A stretch of DNA of 64,000 nt from Sphingomonadaceae bacterium. Its GTDB lineage: Bacteria; Pseudomonadota; Alphaproteobacteria; Sphingomonadales; Sphingomonadaceae. The stretch is taken from NCBI GenBank assembly GCA_025359685.1, contig JANYEY010000112.1, positions 1 through 64,000 of the forward strand. The letters run 5' to 3'. How positions within the stretch are numbered: the stretch's first letter is position 1; each line of letters begins with the position of its first letter. The notes beneath the pieces were generated by a model. That model worked only from the letters and a program-made list of their open reading frames with translations. It did not search any database and had not been told where the DNA came from. A program made the translations under genes and the position numbers. Shown here in pieces: positions 8,713-20,600 of the stretch.

Positions 8713-11625
8713 ATGCGTCGCTTAATTTCAGTCTCGTTGCTCGCGATTGCCTTGTCGGCTTGCGCCACCACCAATCCGCGCGCGGGATATGCGGACCCGA
8801 TCTACATGGGCACGCCCACTGCGCCGCTTTCCCCCAAGCCTCAGGTACAGCCCGCCCCGCTCAGCCAACTCGTCCAGTCGGTCAACATCCCCTACGAGCA
8901 GTTCACGCTTCCCAACGGTCTGCAGGTCATCGTCCACACCGATCGCAAGGCACCGATCGTCGGGGTGACGCTGTATTACCGGGTCGGATCGAAAAGCGAA
9001 CCCAAGGGCCGCACCGGTTTTGCTCACCTGTTCGAGCACCTGATGTTCGGCGGCAGCGAGAACGTGCCCAATTTCGATATCCCCTTGGAAGGGGCCGGAT
9101 CGACCAGCACAAATGGTTCAACCTGGTATGACCGCACCAATTACGTCGAAACCGTGCCGAGCGGCGCGGTCGATCTGGCGCTGTTCATGGAAAGCGACCG
9201 CATGGGCCACCTGCTCGGCGCGGTCAGCCAAGACAAGCTCGATAAGCAGCGCGGCGTGGTCCAAAACGAAAAGCGTCAAGGCGACAACGAGCCTTACGGC
9301 CTGGTCGATTACGCGATCGGCGAGGGCCTGTTCCCGGTCGGCCATCCCTACCACCACGCCACGATCGGTTCGATGGCCGATCTCAATGCGGCGAGCCTGC
9401 AGACCGTGCGCGATTGGTTCACCGGCAATTATGCGCCCAACAATGTGGTGCTGGCGCTGTCGGGCGATATCGATCTGGCTACTGCCAAGGCGCTCACTCA
9501 GAAGTGGTTCGGCGATATCCCGCGCGGGCCCGAAGTGCGCAAGGTCGTGGCGGGGCCGGTGACGCTCCCCGCCCCGCTTCACCGCGAGATGAAGGATCAG
9601 GTCCCGCAAACCAAGATCTACCGCGTCTGGTCGGGCCCGGGCACCAATGATCCCGATGCCCCGGCGCTCGACCTTGGCATGCGCGTGCTCGGCGGGCTCG
9701 CGAGCTCGCGGCTCGACAACGATCTGGTCAAGGGCCGCCAGCTGGCGACCTCGGTCTCGGCCAATGTCCAGCAGTTCGAACAAGTCAGCTTCATCCAGAT
9801 CGAGATGGAAGTGAAGGACGGGGTCGACGTAAAAGTGGCCGAGGCGGCGCTTGACGAAGACATCGCCAAGATGGTTGCCGAAGGGCCCAATGCCGACGAA
9901 ATGCAGCGCGCCGCAACCAGTGCGGTTTCGGGGCAGATCAACAGCCTTGAGCAAGTCGGCGGCTTTTCCGGCAAGGGCGCGCTGCTCGCCGAAGGGCTGC
10001 TCTATTCGGGCGATCCGGGGCAGTACAAGAAGGACCTGATGCGGATCGCCAGCCTGACCGCGCCTGAGGTTAAAGACGCGCTTGGCCGGTGGCTGTCGCG
10101 GCCGGTCTATTCGCTCACCGTCAGCCCCGGCGCGCGCACCGAAAAGGGCGAAGCAATGGGCGGCTGGGGCGATGAGGCGACCAGCGCTGCGGCCAAGCCC
10201 GATGCCAAGAAGCCCGCGCCTAAGCTGGTCACCGGGCCCAAGCGCGCCGCTCCGCAGGTTGCGCCGGTGGGTGATCTCGCCTTCCCGGCAATCAAGCGCA
10301 CCACGCTGTCGAATGGTGTGCAGGTCGCCCTGGCGCGCCGCACCGCGGTGCCGACCGTGCTGGTCAACCTCAATTTCGATGCGGGCTATGCCGCCGATGC
10401 CCAGGACACCCCGGGCACGCAATCGCTGATGCTGGGACTGCTCGACGAAGGCACCTCGGACAAGACCGGGATCCAGATCGCCGAGCAGCAGGAGCGGCTT
10501 GGTGCGCGGCTGTCGGCAGGTGCTGCCATCGATAGTTCGAGCGTACAGCTCAGTGCGCTTACCGCCAACTTGCAGCCCTCGCTCGACCTTTTGGCCGAAG
10601 TGGTCCGCCATCCTGCGTTCCGCGCTGATGACGTGGCCCGGGTCAAGGACCAGCAGCTGGCGGATATCGCCCAGTCCGAAGCCAGCCCGCGCGCGCTCGC
10701 AGCACGCGCGCTCAATCCCCTGCTGTTCGGCCCGGCCCACCCCTATGGCCAGCCGGGCGACGGCCTTGGCACCGTCCAAGCGGTTTCCGCGCAGAGCCCG
10801 GCAAGCTTGCGCGCCGCGCACGACAAATGGCTGCGGCCCGATACCATGACCATCACCGTGGTTGGCGACATCTCGATGGACCAACTGAAACCGATGCTCG
10901 AATCCAGCTTCGGCGACTGGCAGGCACCCGCTGCACCCAAGCCAGCCAAGCCGCTCGACGCCGCGATCCCCGCGCCGCGTCCACGGATCGTGCTGATCGA
11001 CCGGCCCAATTCGCCGCAATCGGTGATCGTTGCCGGGCGCGTGCTGCCGATCACCGGGCGCGACCAGAACGAGGAGGCGCTTGACCTGGCCAACGAGGTG
11101 CTGGGCAACGGCTTCCTCAGCCGGCTCAACATGGACCTGCGCGAAGGCAAGGGCTGGTCCTACGGCGTGCGCAGCGGAGTGCGCAGCCCCCAGGGTCCGC
11201 GCAGCCTTGTGCTCACTGCTCCGGTTCAAGCCGACCGCACCGGCGATTCCATCGCGTTGCTGCTGGCCGACATGGCGCAGTTCCCGGCCAAACGCGGGGT
11301 GGAGCCGGTGGAGCTTGGCCGCGTGACAGACGGCAATGTGCGCGGCCTGCCCAACCGATTCGAGACCAACGGGCAGGTGCTCGGCGCGATCCTGTCGAAC
11401 CAGCTGCTCGGCCGGCCCGATGACTATTACGTCACCCTGCCCACCCGCTATCGCAGCATCGACGCCAAGGCGATCAACGCGGCGGCGGGGACATACCTGC
11501 AATCGGCGGGGCTGGTCTTTATCGTGGTTGGCGACCGCAAGGTGGTCGAACCGCAGCTCAAAAAGCTTGGCCTGCCAATCGAGTACGTGACCCCCGTTGA
11601 CAGTGGCACGCAGTCAGGCAAGTGA
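8713..11625 (+). CDS. M16 family metallopeptidase, lipoprotein-type signal
   Basis: HxxEH motif (HLFEHLMF), two M16 repeats, lipobox-like LSACA. 970 aa. Confidence 0.93.
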   Translation: MRRLISVSLLAIALSACATTNPRAGYADPIYMGTPTAPLSPKPQVQPAPLSQLVQSVNIPYEQFTLPNGLQVIVHTDRKAPIVGVTLYYRVGSKSEPKGRTGFAHLFEHLMFGGSENVPNFDIPLEGAGSTSTNGSTWYDRTNYVETVPSGAVDLALFMESDRMGHLLGAVSQDKLDKQRGVVQNEKRQGDNEPYGLVDYAIGEGLFPVGHPYHHATIGSMADLNAASLQTVRDWFTGNYAPNNVVLALSGDIDLATAKALTQKWFGDIPRGPEVRKVVAGPVTLPAPLHREMKDQVPQTKIYRVWSGPGTNDPDAPALDLGMRVLGGLASSRLDNDLVKGRQLATSVSANVQQFEQVSFIQIEMEVKDGVDVKVAEAALDEDIAKMVAEGPNADEMQRAATSAVSGQINSLEQVGGFSGKGALLAEGLLYSGDPGQYKKDLMRIASLTAPEVKDALGRWLSRPVYSLTVSPGARTEKGEAMGGWGDEATSAAAKPDAKKPAPKLVTGPKRAAPQVAPVGDLAFPAIKRTTLSNGVQVALARRTAVPTVLVNLNFDAGYAADAQDTPGTQSLMLGLLDEGTSDKTGIQIAEQQERLGARLSAGAAIDSSSVQLSALTANLQPSLDLLAEVVRHPAFRADDVARVKDQQLADIAQSEASPRALAARALNPLLFGPAHPYGQPGDGLGTVQAVSAQSPASLRAAHDKWLRPDTMTITVVGDISMDQLKPMLESSFGDWQAPAAPKPAKPLDAAIPAPRPRIVLIDRPNSPQSVIVAGRVLPITGRDQNEEALDLANEVLGNGFLSRLNMDLREGKGWSYGVRSGVRSPQGPRSLVLTAPVQADRTGDSIALLLADMAQFPAKRGVEPVELGRVTDGNVRGLPNRFETNGQVLGAILSNQLLGRPDDYYVTLPTRYRSIDAKAINAAAGTYLQSAGLVFIVVGDRKVVEPQLKKLGLPIEYVTPVDSGTQSGK

Positions 11626-11661
11626 GATAGCGCTATTTACCCTGGTGTAAGGAGAGAGAGA

Positions 11662-11961
11662 ATGTCTGTAGCCGGTACTTACGAATGCGTGACCAAAACC
11701 CCGATGGGTGACCAGAAGAGCGACGTGACCATCGTTGTCGATGGTGACACCTTCTCCGGCACCAATGCCGGCGCGATGGGTTCGATGACCATGGAAGACG
11801 GCAAGGTTGACGGCAACAAGCTGACCTGGACGATGAACATGACCGTGCCGATGCCGATGAAGCTGGAAGGCGAAGCGACCGTCGATGGCGACACGCTGAG
11901 CGGCATGGTCAAGGCCGGCGCGTTCGGCGCGTTCCCGATTTCGGGTACCCGCAAAGCCTGA
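11662..11961 (+). CDS. Small hypothetical protein with repeated VDGDT(F/L)SG strands
   Basis: 99-aa ORF with ribosome-binding site (GGAGAGAGAG) and a terminator immediately downstream. Confidence 0.7.
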   Translation: MSVAGTYECVTKTPMGDQKSDVTIVVDGDTFSGTNAGAMGSMTMEDGKVDGNKLTWTMNMTVPMPMKLEGEATVDGDTLSGMVKAGAFGAFPISGTRKA

Positions 11962-11975
11962 TCGCGGCTTCAATC

Positions 11976-12011
11976 AAAAAAGGGCGCCGGATCGCTCCGG
12001 CGCCCTTTTTT
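11976..12011. terminator. Bidirectional Rho-independent terminator
   Basis: AAAAAAGGGCGCCGG-ATCGCT-CCGGCGCCCTTTTTT, a perfect stem between convergent genes. Confidence 0.9.
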
Positions 12012-12028
12012 GTGCCTTGCTGGACCGG

Positions 12029-13525
12029 TCAGGCGAGCTTCGCCTTCAGCACTTCGTTGACCAGCCCCGGGTTGCCCTTGCCTTGCATCGCTTTCATCGT
12101 CTGGCCGACGAAAAACCCAAACAGCGCTTCCTTGCCGCCCTTGAATTCGGCGACCTTGTCGGCGTTTGCGGCGAGCACGGCGTCGACCGCAGCTTCGATC
12201 GCACCGGTGTCGCTGGTCTGGGTCAGGCCCTCGCGCGCCACGATCGCGGCGGCGCCGTCGCCGGTTTCTAGCATCAGTTCGAGCACCTGCTTGGCCGCCG
12301 AGCCCGAAATTGTGCCGCTTGCGACGAGCCCGAGCAGTTCCGCCCCGCTTTCGGGCGTGACCGGCGATGAGCCAAGATCGGTGCCCAGCTTGTTGAGCGC
12401 GCCGAACAGTTCGCTGGTCAGCCAGTTCGAAGCCTGCTTGGCGACGTCGGCCTCGGGCTTCTTCGCGTTGGCAGCAGTCGCTGTGACCAGCTTTTCGAAC
12501 CAGCGCGCGGTCTCGACATCCGAGGTCAGCACCCGCGCGTTGTAGGCCGACAGCCCCAGTTCGCCTTCGTACCGCGCGCGCTTCGCGTCGGGCAGTTCGG
12601 GCAGGCTTGCCGCGCACTCATCGAGGAAGGCCTGATCGAGTTCCAAAGGCAGCAGATCGGGATCGGGAAAATAGCGGTAATCGTGCGCGTCTTCCTTGCT
12701 GCGCATCGAGCGGGTCTCGTTCCGGTCGGGATCGTAAAGCCGGGTTTCCTGGACGATCCGCCCGCCGTCTTCGATCACATCGACCTGGCGGCGCGCCTCA
12801 GCCTCGACCACCGCCATCACGAAGCGCACTGAGTTGACGTTCTTGGTCTCGGTCCGGGTGCCGAATTCGTCGCCGGGCTTGCGCACCGAAACGTTGACGT
12901 CGGCGCGCATCGAGCCCTGGTCCATGTTGCCATCGCACGATCCGACATAGCGCAGGATCTGCCGCAATTTGGTCAGGTAGGCCCCGGCTTCGGCGGGTGA
13001 GCGCATGTCGGGCCGGCTGACGATTTCCATCAAGGCCACGCCCGAGCGGTTCAAATCGACGTAGGACATGGTCGGGTGCTGATCGTGCATCAGCTTGCCC
13101 GCGTCCTGCTCGACGTGGATCCGTTCGATCCCGATCGTCTTGGTGGTGTCCTCGGGGTTCTTCTCGTCGAGGACGACGTCGATTTCACCCTCGCCCACGA
13201 TCGGGTGGTAGAGCTGGCTGATCTGGTAGCCCTGCGGCAGATCAGCATAGAAGTAGTTCTTGCGGTCGAACCGGCTCCACGGATTGATCTGCGCGTTCAG
13301 CGCCATGCCGGTGCGCACCGCCTGACGGATGCACTCGCGGTTGGGCACCGGCAGCATTCCCGGCATCGCCGCATCGACCAGACTGACCTGGCTGTTGGGC
13401 GCGGCCCCGAAGGCGGTGGCGGCACCCGAAAAGAGCTTGCTTTGCGAAGTGACCTGCGCGTGGACTTCAAGGCCGATCACAACCTCCCATTCGCCCGTTG
13501 CGCCGTGGATGCGATAGTTTTCCAT
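12029..13525 (-). CDS. gatB: Asp-tRNA(Asn)/Glu-tRNA(Gln) amidotransferase subunit B
   Basis: [35 protein letters not shown]... is diagnostic of GatB. Confidence 0.97.
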   Translation of the reverse strand: MENYRIHGATGEWEVVIGLEVHAQVTSQSKLFSGAATAFGAAPNSQVSLVDAAMPGMLPVPNRECIRQAVRTGMALNAQINPWSRFDRKNYFYADLPQGYQISQLYHPIVGEGEIDVVLDEKNPEDTTKTIGIERIHVEQDAGKLMHDQHPTMSYVDLNRSGVALMEIVSRPDMRSPAEAGAYLTKLRQILRYVGSCDGNMDQGSMRADVNVSVRKPGDEFGTRTETKNVNSVRFVMAVVEAEARRQVDVIEDGGRIVQETRLYDPDRNETRSMRSKEDAHDYRYFPDPDLLPLELDQAFLDECAASLPELPDAKRARYEGELGLSAYNARVLTSDVETARWFEKLVTATAANAKKPEADVAKQASNWLTSELFGALNKLGTDLGSSPVTPESGAELLGLVASGTISGSAAKQVLELMLETGDGAAAIVAREGLTQTSDTGAIEAAVDAVLAANADKVAEFKGGKEALFGFFVGQTMKAMQGKGNPGLVNEVLKAKLA

Positions 13526-13568
13526 ATGACCTGCCGATAGGGCGCAAAGGGCCCTGTGAAAAGGGGGG

Positions 13569-14684
13569 TTAGAGCGTGGCCGCATAGCGCCGCGACCATT
13601 GCCGCGCGGGTTCTTCGATCAGCCGCCAGCACCAGTGCGCCGCAAGCAGCGCCAGCGCGATAATGCCAAGTTGCACGGCGATGGCCGGAACTAGCGGGAG
13701 CTCGATCGATTTGATGGGAAGGTCTCCGGCATAGCCATAGCTCGCCAGGTGCAGCCCGGTCAGCCGCGAGGCCAGCAGCGCCGCGTCGGCAGCGCGGCCA
13801 AGTACCATCACGTGAGTCATGTAGAGGCTGTACGAGATCGCCCCGAGCCAAGCCGGCCAGCGCGTGCCAAGCAGGCGGCTGAGCGCCCCGTCTTGATGGG
13901 CGAAGGTCCACACCACCGCCGCCGCGGGCACGAAGATCCATTCGGGGTGCGAGAGCGATTCGGAAAACCACACAAACAGGATCAGCGCCGCCAGTGAGAG
14001 CACCTCAAGCAGCGTCGCCCCGCCCAATGGTGCGTCCTGCCGCCGCCGGAACAGTTCCCAGCACAGCGCACCCGCGGCAAACCCGGTCAGTCCGCGCTGG
14101 AGATCGGTGGTCAGCACCGGCAGTCTGATCCACTGCGTGTGGAGCACCAGCGCACCGAGCCCGCACGCGACGAGCAGCCACACCCCGCCGCGCCAGCGCC
14201 AGGCCAGCGCGGCCAACGCGTAAAGGAACAGCTCGACCGAGATCGACCAGCTCACCCCGTTGTACGAATTTTGCCGGTGCGGGACGTATCCATCGAGCAG
14301 GAAGGTGGCGGTGAACAGGTGGCCGGGCGAATGGCTTCCGGTGAAGGCCGGGCGCAGGCTGAGCCCGCCCGAACCAAGCGCCCAGGCGGCAAGCTCCAGC
14401 GCCGCGAACAGGGCGATCATGACGAGGTGAACCGGCAGGATCCGGCCCAGCCGCAGCACCGCAAAGCGCCGCAGCGGGAACCCCGCCGCGAGCCTGTCGC
14501 CATAGGAACAGGCGATCACGAAGCCCGACAGGACGAAGAAGAAATCTACGAACAGGCTGCCCATGCGCGCAAGTGGCAGGCCGGCAAGGCCATTGCTGGC
14601 GGGCAAATGATGCAGCAGTACCCCAAGCGCCGCGACCCCGCGCAGCGAATCGAGCGCGGTAAACCGGTGCGCGCTGTCAGCCAA
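13569..14684 (-). CDS. Acyltransferase family 3 (OafA/YrhL-like) membrane protein
   Basis: [21 protein letters not shown]... and multiple transmembrane segments. Confidence 0.9.
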   Translation of the reverse strand: MADSAHRFTALDSLRGVAALGVLLHHLPASNGLAGLPLARMGSLFVDFFFVLSGFVIACSYGDRLAAGFPLRRFAVLRLGRILPVHLVMIALFAALELAAWALGSGGLSLRPAFTGSHSPGHLFTATFLLDGYVPHRQNSYNGVSWSISVELFLYALAALAWRWRGGVWLLVACGLGALVLHTQWIRLPVLTTDLQRGLTGFAAGALCWELFRRRQDAPLGGATLLEVLSLAALILFVWFSESLSHPEWIFVPAAAVVWTFAHQDGALSRLLGTRWPAWLGAISYSLYMTHVMVLGRAADAALLASRLTGLHLASYGYAGDLPIKSIELPLVPAIAVQLGIIALALLAAHWCWRLIEEPARQWSRRYAATL

Positions 14685-14696
14685 AGCCCAGCGCCG

Positions 14697-16181
14697 TCAC
14701 CACCACTTTGCGGGGCGGTGAGCGAACCCGGCGCGCGCTTCGATCGCCAGACCGGCATTGAGTACGCCCTGTTCGTCGAACGGCCGTCCGATGATCTGCA
14801 GCCCCAGCGGCAGGCCTTCGCGGTTGAGCCCGGCGGGGACCGACATTGCGGGCAGCCCGGCGAGCGAGGCCGGGACCGCGAACACATCGTTGAGGTACAT
14901 CGCCAGCGGATCGTCGCTCTTGTCGCCAAGGCCGAAGGCGGCGGTCGGCGCGGTGGGCGCGAGGATCACGTCACATTGCTCGAAGGCTTGCGCAAAGTCG
15001 CGGCTGATCAGCGTGCGGACTTTCTGTGCCTGGGTGTAATAGGCGTCGTAGAAGCCCGCCGAGAGCACATAGGTGCCGATCAGGATGCGGCGCTTGACCT
15101 CGGCCCCGAACCCAGCAGCGCGGGTTGCTGCGTACATATCCTGGAGGCCTGCCCCATCGGGCAAGTCGCGCAGGCCGTAACGCACACCGTCATAACGCGC
15201 GAGGTTGGACGAGGCTTCGGCCGGGGCGATGATGTAATAGGCCGGCAGCGCGTATTTGGTGTGCGGCAGGCTGACCTCGACGATTTCGGCGCCCGCGTCC
15301 CTCAACCAGGCGATGCCCTGGTCCCAGCTGGCGGCGACATCGGCGTCCATCCCATCCATGCGGTATTCGCGCGGCACACCGACGCGTTTGCCCTTCATGT
15401 CGGGGTTGAGGCCGGCTTCCCACTGCGGCACCGCCATTTCGAGGCTGGTCGCATCCTTGGGATCGAAGCCAGCCATCGCCTCAAGCATGATCGCGCAGTC
15501 ACGCACGTCGCGCGCCATCGGCCCGGCTTGGTCGAGCGACGAGGCAAAGGCGACGATGCCCCAGCGGCTGCAGCGGCCATAGGTCGGTTTGATCCCCGAG
15601 ATGCCGGTGAAGGCCGCAGGTTGCCGGATCGAGCCGCCGGTATCGGTACCGGTTGCCGCCGGAGCGAGCCGCGCGGAAACTGCGGTGCTGCTGCCACCCG
15701 ACGATCCGCCGGGAGCCATTGCGGCATTACCGCCATCCGCCCGCCGCCACGGCGAGATGACGTTGCCGAAATAGCTGGTCTCGTTCGACGAACCCATCGC
15801 GAACTGATCGAGGTTGAGCTTGCCCAGCATCCCCGCGCCAGCATCCCACAGCTTTTGCGAGACGGTACTTTCGTATTCGGGCACAAAGCCTTCGAGGATG
15901 TGGCTGGCTGCGGTGGTCTGGACGCCTTTGGTGGCGAACAGGTCCTTCATCCCGATCGGGACCCCACCCATCAGCCCGAGCGCTTCGCCCTTGGCGCGGC
16001 GCGCATCGGTGGCCTTGGCGGCTTCGAGTGCCTTTTCCGGGGTTGCGATGATGAACGCGTTGAGCGCACTGGCGGCCGCGACATTGGCGTTGAACGCCTC
16101 AGCTATTTCGAGCGCCGAGAAGGTGCCTGCAGCCACACCGTCGCGGATCGCAGCGACGCCCAGATCGGTGAGATCGGCCAC
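14697..16181 (-). CDS. gatA: Asp-tRNA(Asn)/Glu-tRNA(Gln) amidotransferase subunit A
   Basis: Amidase signature [36 protein letters not shown]. Confidence 0.97.
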   Translation of the reverse strand: MADLTDLGVAAIRDGVAAGTFSALEIAEAFNANVAAASALNAFIIATPEKALEAAKATDARRAKGEALGLMGGVPIGMKDLFATKGVQTTAASHILEGFVPEYESTVSQKLWDAGAGMLGKLNLDQFAMGSSNETSYFGNVISPWRRADGGNAAMAPGGSSGGSSTAVSARLAPAATGTDTGGSIRQPAAFTGISGIKPTYGRCSRWGIVAFASSLDQAGPMARDVRDCAIMLEAMAGFDPKDATSLEMAVPQWEAGLNPDMKGKRVGVPREYRMDGMDADVAASWDQGIAWLRDAGAEIVEVSLPHTKYALPAYYIIAPAEASSNLARYDGVRYGLRDLPDGAGLQDMYAATRAAGFGAEVKRRILIGTYVLSAGFYDAYYTQAQKVRTLISRDFAQAFEQCDVILAPTAPTAAFGLGDKSDDPLAMYLNDVFAVPASLAGLPAMSVPAGLNREGLPLGLQIIGRPFDEQGVLNAGLAIEARAGFAHRPAKWW

Positions 16182-16483
16182 TACTCGATCACCTTGGGCA
16201 CGCCGTAGAACCCGTCCATCGCGGCGGGAGCATTGGCCAGCACTGCATCGCGCCGGCCGCCGCCGGTCAGCGGATCCGCGTCGATCACGTCGGCACGCAG
16301 GCGCATGTGGTTGGGGATCACCGCAGTCATCGGCTCGACCCCGCTGACGTCAACCTCGCCCAGCTGTTCAACCCAGGCCAGGATCCCGTTCAGTTCGGGA
16401 ACCATGGCCGCAAGTTCGGCCTCACTCACCTTGATGCGGGCCAGCGCCGCGATCTTGGCGACGGTGGCGGTATCAACCGACAT
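16181..16483 (-). CDS. gatC: Asp-tRNA(Asn)/Glu-tRNA(Gln) amidotransferase subunit C
   Basis: [41 protein letters not shown]..., overlapping the gatA start. Confidence 0.97.
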   Translation of the reverse strand: MSVDTATVAKIAALARIKVSEAELAAMVPELNGILAWVEQLGEVDVSGVEPMTAVIPNHMRLRADVIDADPLTGGGRRDAVLANAPAAMDGFYGVPKVIE

Positions 16484-16508
16484 TGTGCGTGCTCACCTTG
16501 GAGTGTGG

Positions 16509-17060
16509 TTAGTTCTTCTGGGGCTCGGGAGCCGGCGGGGCTTCGCCTTCAGGACCAGGAGCGCCGCCCTTGCCGCCGGCCTGCTGCTGGGCCTGCATCT
16601 GCTGCATCATCATCTGCTGCTGTTCGAACTGTTCGGCATTCATGAAGCCCAGCAGTTCGACGTCGAAGTAGAGGTCCGAACCCGGCGGGATATCGGCGGG
16701 CGGCTGGTCACCATAGCCAAGCTTGGCGGGGATCATCAGGCGGTACTTGCCGCCCTTCTGCATGCGCAACAGCGCGCGCGAGAAACCCGGGATCATCTGG
16801 CGGATGACCAGCGGACCCGAAGCTTCGGGCTGGAACACCTTGTGATCCTTGAGCTCACCCTTGAGCTTGACCATCGCGACATCGTCCTTGGTCGGGAACG
16901 CGCCCGAACCGGCGGTAACTGTCTTGAGCTCGATATCGGGCGGCAGGCTGGCCCAGACCAGACCCGCAGCGGCAAGCGCCACCGCGAGCACCCCCAGCCA
17001 CAACTTGGTCAGCACGCCCTTGGCAACGGGCTGCAACGGTACGCGGGTGATCTCGGTCAT
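16509..17060 (-). CDS. FKBP-type peptidyl-prolyl cis-trans isomerase
   Basis: VIRQMIPGFSRALLRMQKGGKYRLMIPAKLGYGDQPPADIPPGSDLYFDVELL. N-terminal transmembrane anchor, low-complexity Q/M-rich tail. Confidence 0.88.
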   Translation of the reverse strand: MTEITRVPLQPVAKGVLTKLWLGVLAVALAAAGLVWASLPPDIELKTVTAGSGAFPTKDDVAMVKLKGELKDHKVFQPEASGPLVIRQMIPGFSRALLRMQKGGKYRLMIPAKLGYGDQPPADIPPGSDLYFDVELLGFMNAEQFEQQQMMMQQMQAQQQAGGKGGAPGPEGEAPPAPEPQKN

Positions 17061-17182
17061 CTGGGTTCCCTGTCTGGTCTTCGTGTCGCGTTCGCGCATT
17101 TGCCGGATAAGCAAAAGGGCGCGGAACAGTCCGCGCCCTCATGGCCTAACACGCGCCGCCGTTCAAGCGGGGCTTGCGCGCC

Positions 17183-17389
17183 CTACTTGATCCCGTCGCG
17201 TTCCATCCGCTTGCGCTCCATCTTGCGGGCGCGGCGCACAGCAGCGGCCTTTTCACGGGCGCGCTTTTCGGACGGCTTTTCGTAGTGACGACGCAGTTTC
17301 ATCTCGCGGTACACGCCTTCACGCTGCAGCTTTTTCTTAAGCGCGCGCAGGGCCTGCTCGACGTTGTTGTCGCGAACGAGAATTTGCAT
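17183..17389 (-). CDS. rpsU: 30S ribosomal protein S21
   Basis: [56 protein letters not shown]. Confidence 0.97.
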   Translation of the reverse strand: MQILVRDNNVEQALRALKKKLQREGVYREMKLRRHYEKPSEKRAREKAAAVRRARKMERKRMERDGIK

Positions 17390-17635
17390 AAACCGAACCA
17401 CCTCAAAGCAAAAAGACGAGCACCCCGCGTACCATCGGTGCGGGGGAGCACCTTTTATTCAAATAGTTTAAACCTGCCCGAATCCAACAGGAATGGGCCG
17501 AACCGGCGCGCGGCTAGCATCTACCACACCCATTGGCAAGCCTGACAGGGCGGGAAAGGTCATTAGCCGGGTCTTTCTGCGACGAAAAGGGCGCGGCGGA
17601 CCATAGTCCCCCGCGCCCCTTCAGAACCATGCCGA

Positions 17636-20600
17636 TCAGAAGCTGAAGCTGATCCGCGCGCGATAGCTCTGGTTGCGGAAATCGTCCCGCAGCACAGTGG
17701 TATCCGCTTCCAGCGCCACTTCAGCCGACTTGCCCAGATTGATGGCGATCCCGCCGCTCAGTTCGCCCCAATCGTTGTCGGTCGGAGTGAGCGCGAAGGG
17801 CGCCACCGCCGGGCCGCCAGCGAAACCGGCCAGGAAGCTGGTCGGCTGATCGAGGAAGTCGTGAACATAGTTGGCTTCGAAGTACGGCCGGATGGAGCCG
17901 GTGTTCTTGGCGCTGACGCTGAGGCCGAGGCGGCCTTCGAGCGCCTTGGCGCTCTCACGCTGGATCGCCAGTGCCATCGGACCGCCGGTTTCGATCCCGC
18001 CATCCATCGCCAGCGAGCCGTAGCGCAGCGAAGCACGCGGCACGACCGACAGGTTGGACTTGTGGGCCAGATCGAAGCCAAGCCCGATTTCACCTGTCAG
18101 CGCCACGCCATCATCCTTGAAGCGCAGGTTGTAAGGTGTGTTGACCAGAGTGATGGTCCGTTCCGACGACGATTCGTGCAGACCGACCCCAAGGCGAGCA
18201 TCGAAGCGCAGGCCGCTGTCGCTGCTGAAGGCGCCATAGAGATCAAACTGGGCGAGCCACGCATGGGTATTCTGCGGGGCGCCGCCGGTCACACCGGAGA
18301 GATTGGAGTAATAAGCGCCAATCCCCAGCGTGGTATGATCGCCAGCGGCCTTTTCGACACCCGCTGCAACGAACCAGCCGTCGAAGGTATCACGGCCCGA
18401 CGATGCGGCAGCCGGCATCGGCAGCGAACTGCCGTTGATATAGCCGGCGGCGAGGTAGCCGCTCATGTCGTCAGGCAGCTTGCCGCCGATTCCGGTGGTA
18501 TCGGCAAGGCCGAGGCTGGCATTCATCGGCGCGCTGGCGCGCAGCGTGCCGACCTGGCTGGCCAATGCGGCAGGCTGCCCGATCATCGCCATGGTGCCGG
18601 TGCTGCTGCCGGGCTCGATCGAGTGGATCCGCTGGCGGAAGAACCGGTCGCTCGCGGCGCTGGCGGTAACTTCAAGTCCAGTCCGTGCGCTTTCGGTGCG
18701 CGGCGCAGCGCTTTCGAAGAAGGCGCGAATGGTCCCCTGGCTCTGCAGATCGAGCGGGCCATAGAGACCGGCTAGTGCACCGCCTGCCGAGGAAGCGCGA
18801 TCGGCGTCCATCAACGAAGCATAGGACACCTGCACTGCAGAATTTGGATCGACCACGCTGGCGTATGGTACCGCCGTGATCTGCACCGAGACGGCATTGG
18901 TCGTATACGAGAGCGTCGGGCGGAGGATGGCGCTGATTGAAGCGCTGGCCCCGAAGGTCCCGGTCACCGCATTCTGGGCGGTGAGGAAGGTATAGACGTC
19001 GCCCGCATGCGGCTGGGTACCGCTCACCACATTGAACAGCACCGTTCCGCCGACATTGGCGATACCGCTGCCGGCCGCACCCGTCTGGACCGCAATCTTG
19101 TCGTTGGTCCCGGCCGCGCCGAGATCGATCAGCAGCACCGAGCCCGAGGCGAAGATCGTGTTGCCCTTGAAGGTCAGCGTGCCGACGTTGCCGGCCGTCC
19201 CCACCGTGCCCGGCGAGATCGTGCCGGCCACGTTGGTGTAGAACGGCGTGGTGATGAGGCCCGTCCCGTTGAGCCCGCCGGCGAGCATGAAGTAATCGCC
19301 ATTGGAGGTCAGCGCGCCGTTGACTGACATGTTGCCGATCGACTGGGTGACGCTGATCCAGCTGGTCAGCGAGCCGGCGGTGCCGATGTCGAGCGCCGCA
19401 TTGGCATTCGACAGCGTCAACCGGTCGATCACCACAGTGGAGCCCAGCGTGGTGGTTCCCGCTGCACCCAGCGTCACATCGAAGTAACGCGGATTGACGC
19501 GGGCGACACGGTCACCGTCGTAATTGTTGGGCACGAAGTTGGTTGCACCCGGCAAGCCGCTGGCGAGTGTCGGGGGGACTGGAGCGCCGCCGCCCGCAAT
19601 CTGCGGCACAAGCGTTCCGCCAGTAGGCCGTGTGCCAGCCACGCCCGAATTGACTGCGGCTTCATCGACGGCCTCGATCAGTTCACCGGTCTGCGCCTGG
19701 CCTGCATCGTTGGCAGCAGTACCGATCGGATTTCCGTTGACCGTCTCGACCCCAGTGGCGACGTCGAGGCAATCAGACGAGGTCGCATCCTGGAAGCAGG
19801 CCTGGCCAAAGCCCGGCTGATCGGTGTTGCCCGCGCCCGGCGTGGTCGGGATGCCGTTGACCAGCTGGCCGTTGACGATGATCTGGTAGTTGGGATCGAG
19901 GTTGCTCAGCCAATGGGTGGCATCGGTCCAGTCACCATTGCCGGCGATCGAGCCGACATAGTGGTACGGATTGTTCGCCGCGATCCAGTCCCAATAGAGA
20001 TAAAGCGGCTGGTAGAACGAGGCGGTGCCATAGCCGTTGGCGGGCTGGCCATTGAAGAAGCGGGTATAGCCGCCCGACAGCACGCCCAGAATCACCGACT
20101 TCGCGAAAGTCTTATCAAGGATCAGCGGACCGCCCGAATCGCCAGCGGCGGTGGTGCCTTCGTTGGGCTGGGCATTGTCGCGCCAGGCGTTGAAATCGAA
20201 CGCCGAAGCGCCGGCGGTGCCGCGAAGTGGATCGTCGAAATCTATCCAGTATAGGTTCTGCGGATTGGTCGTATTGGAGGTGCCGCCGGGGCCGAACAGG
20301 AACTGTTCGAAGTCCCCCAGCGAAGCGAGCGCACCCAGCGTGTTTTCGGCAATGCGGCGGCGGTAATCGATCCCGCCGGTCGACCCGGTGGTTGCGGTGC
20401 CGTTGTTGCCGTAGCCATCGATCGCGACGTGATAGCCGGTACCGTTGGCGGTGATCGGAACCGCGGGAAGCTGCGAGAACAGCACGGCCCAGGTCGGCAC
20501 ATTGGCCGCCGGGGTATCGAGCGAGGCGACCGCGATATCACCATAGAGGAAGCCTGCCGCGTTAGCTTCGGTCGAAAGCGGGTTGTACGAAACATAGTTC

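Noticed and set aside
9118-11502. 794-aa minus-strand ORF
   Set aside because: Antisense shadow of the M16 peptidase gene; high-GC codon bias creates long open antisense frames and the translation resembles no family.
14139-16208. 689-aa plus-strand ORF
   Set aside because: Antisense to gatA and the acyltransferase; both sense genes are unambiguous.
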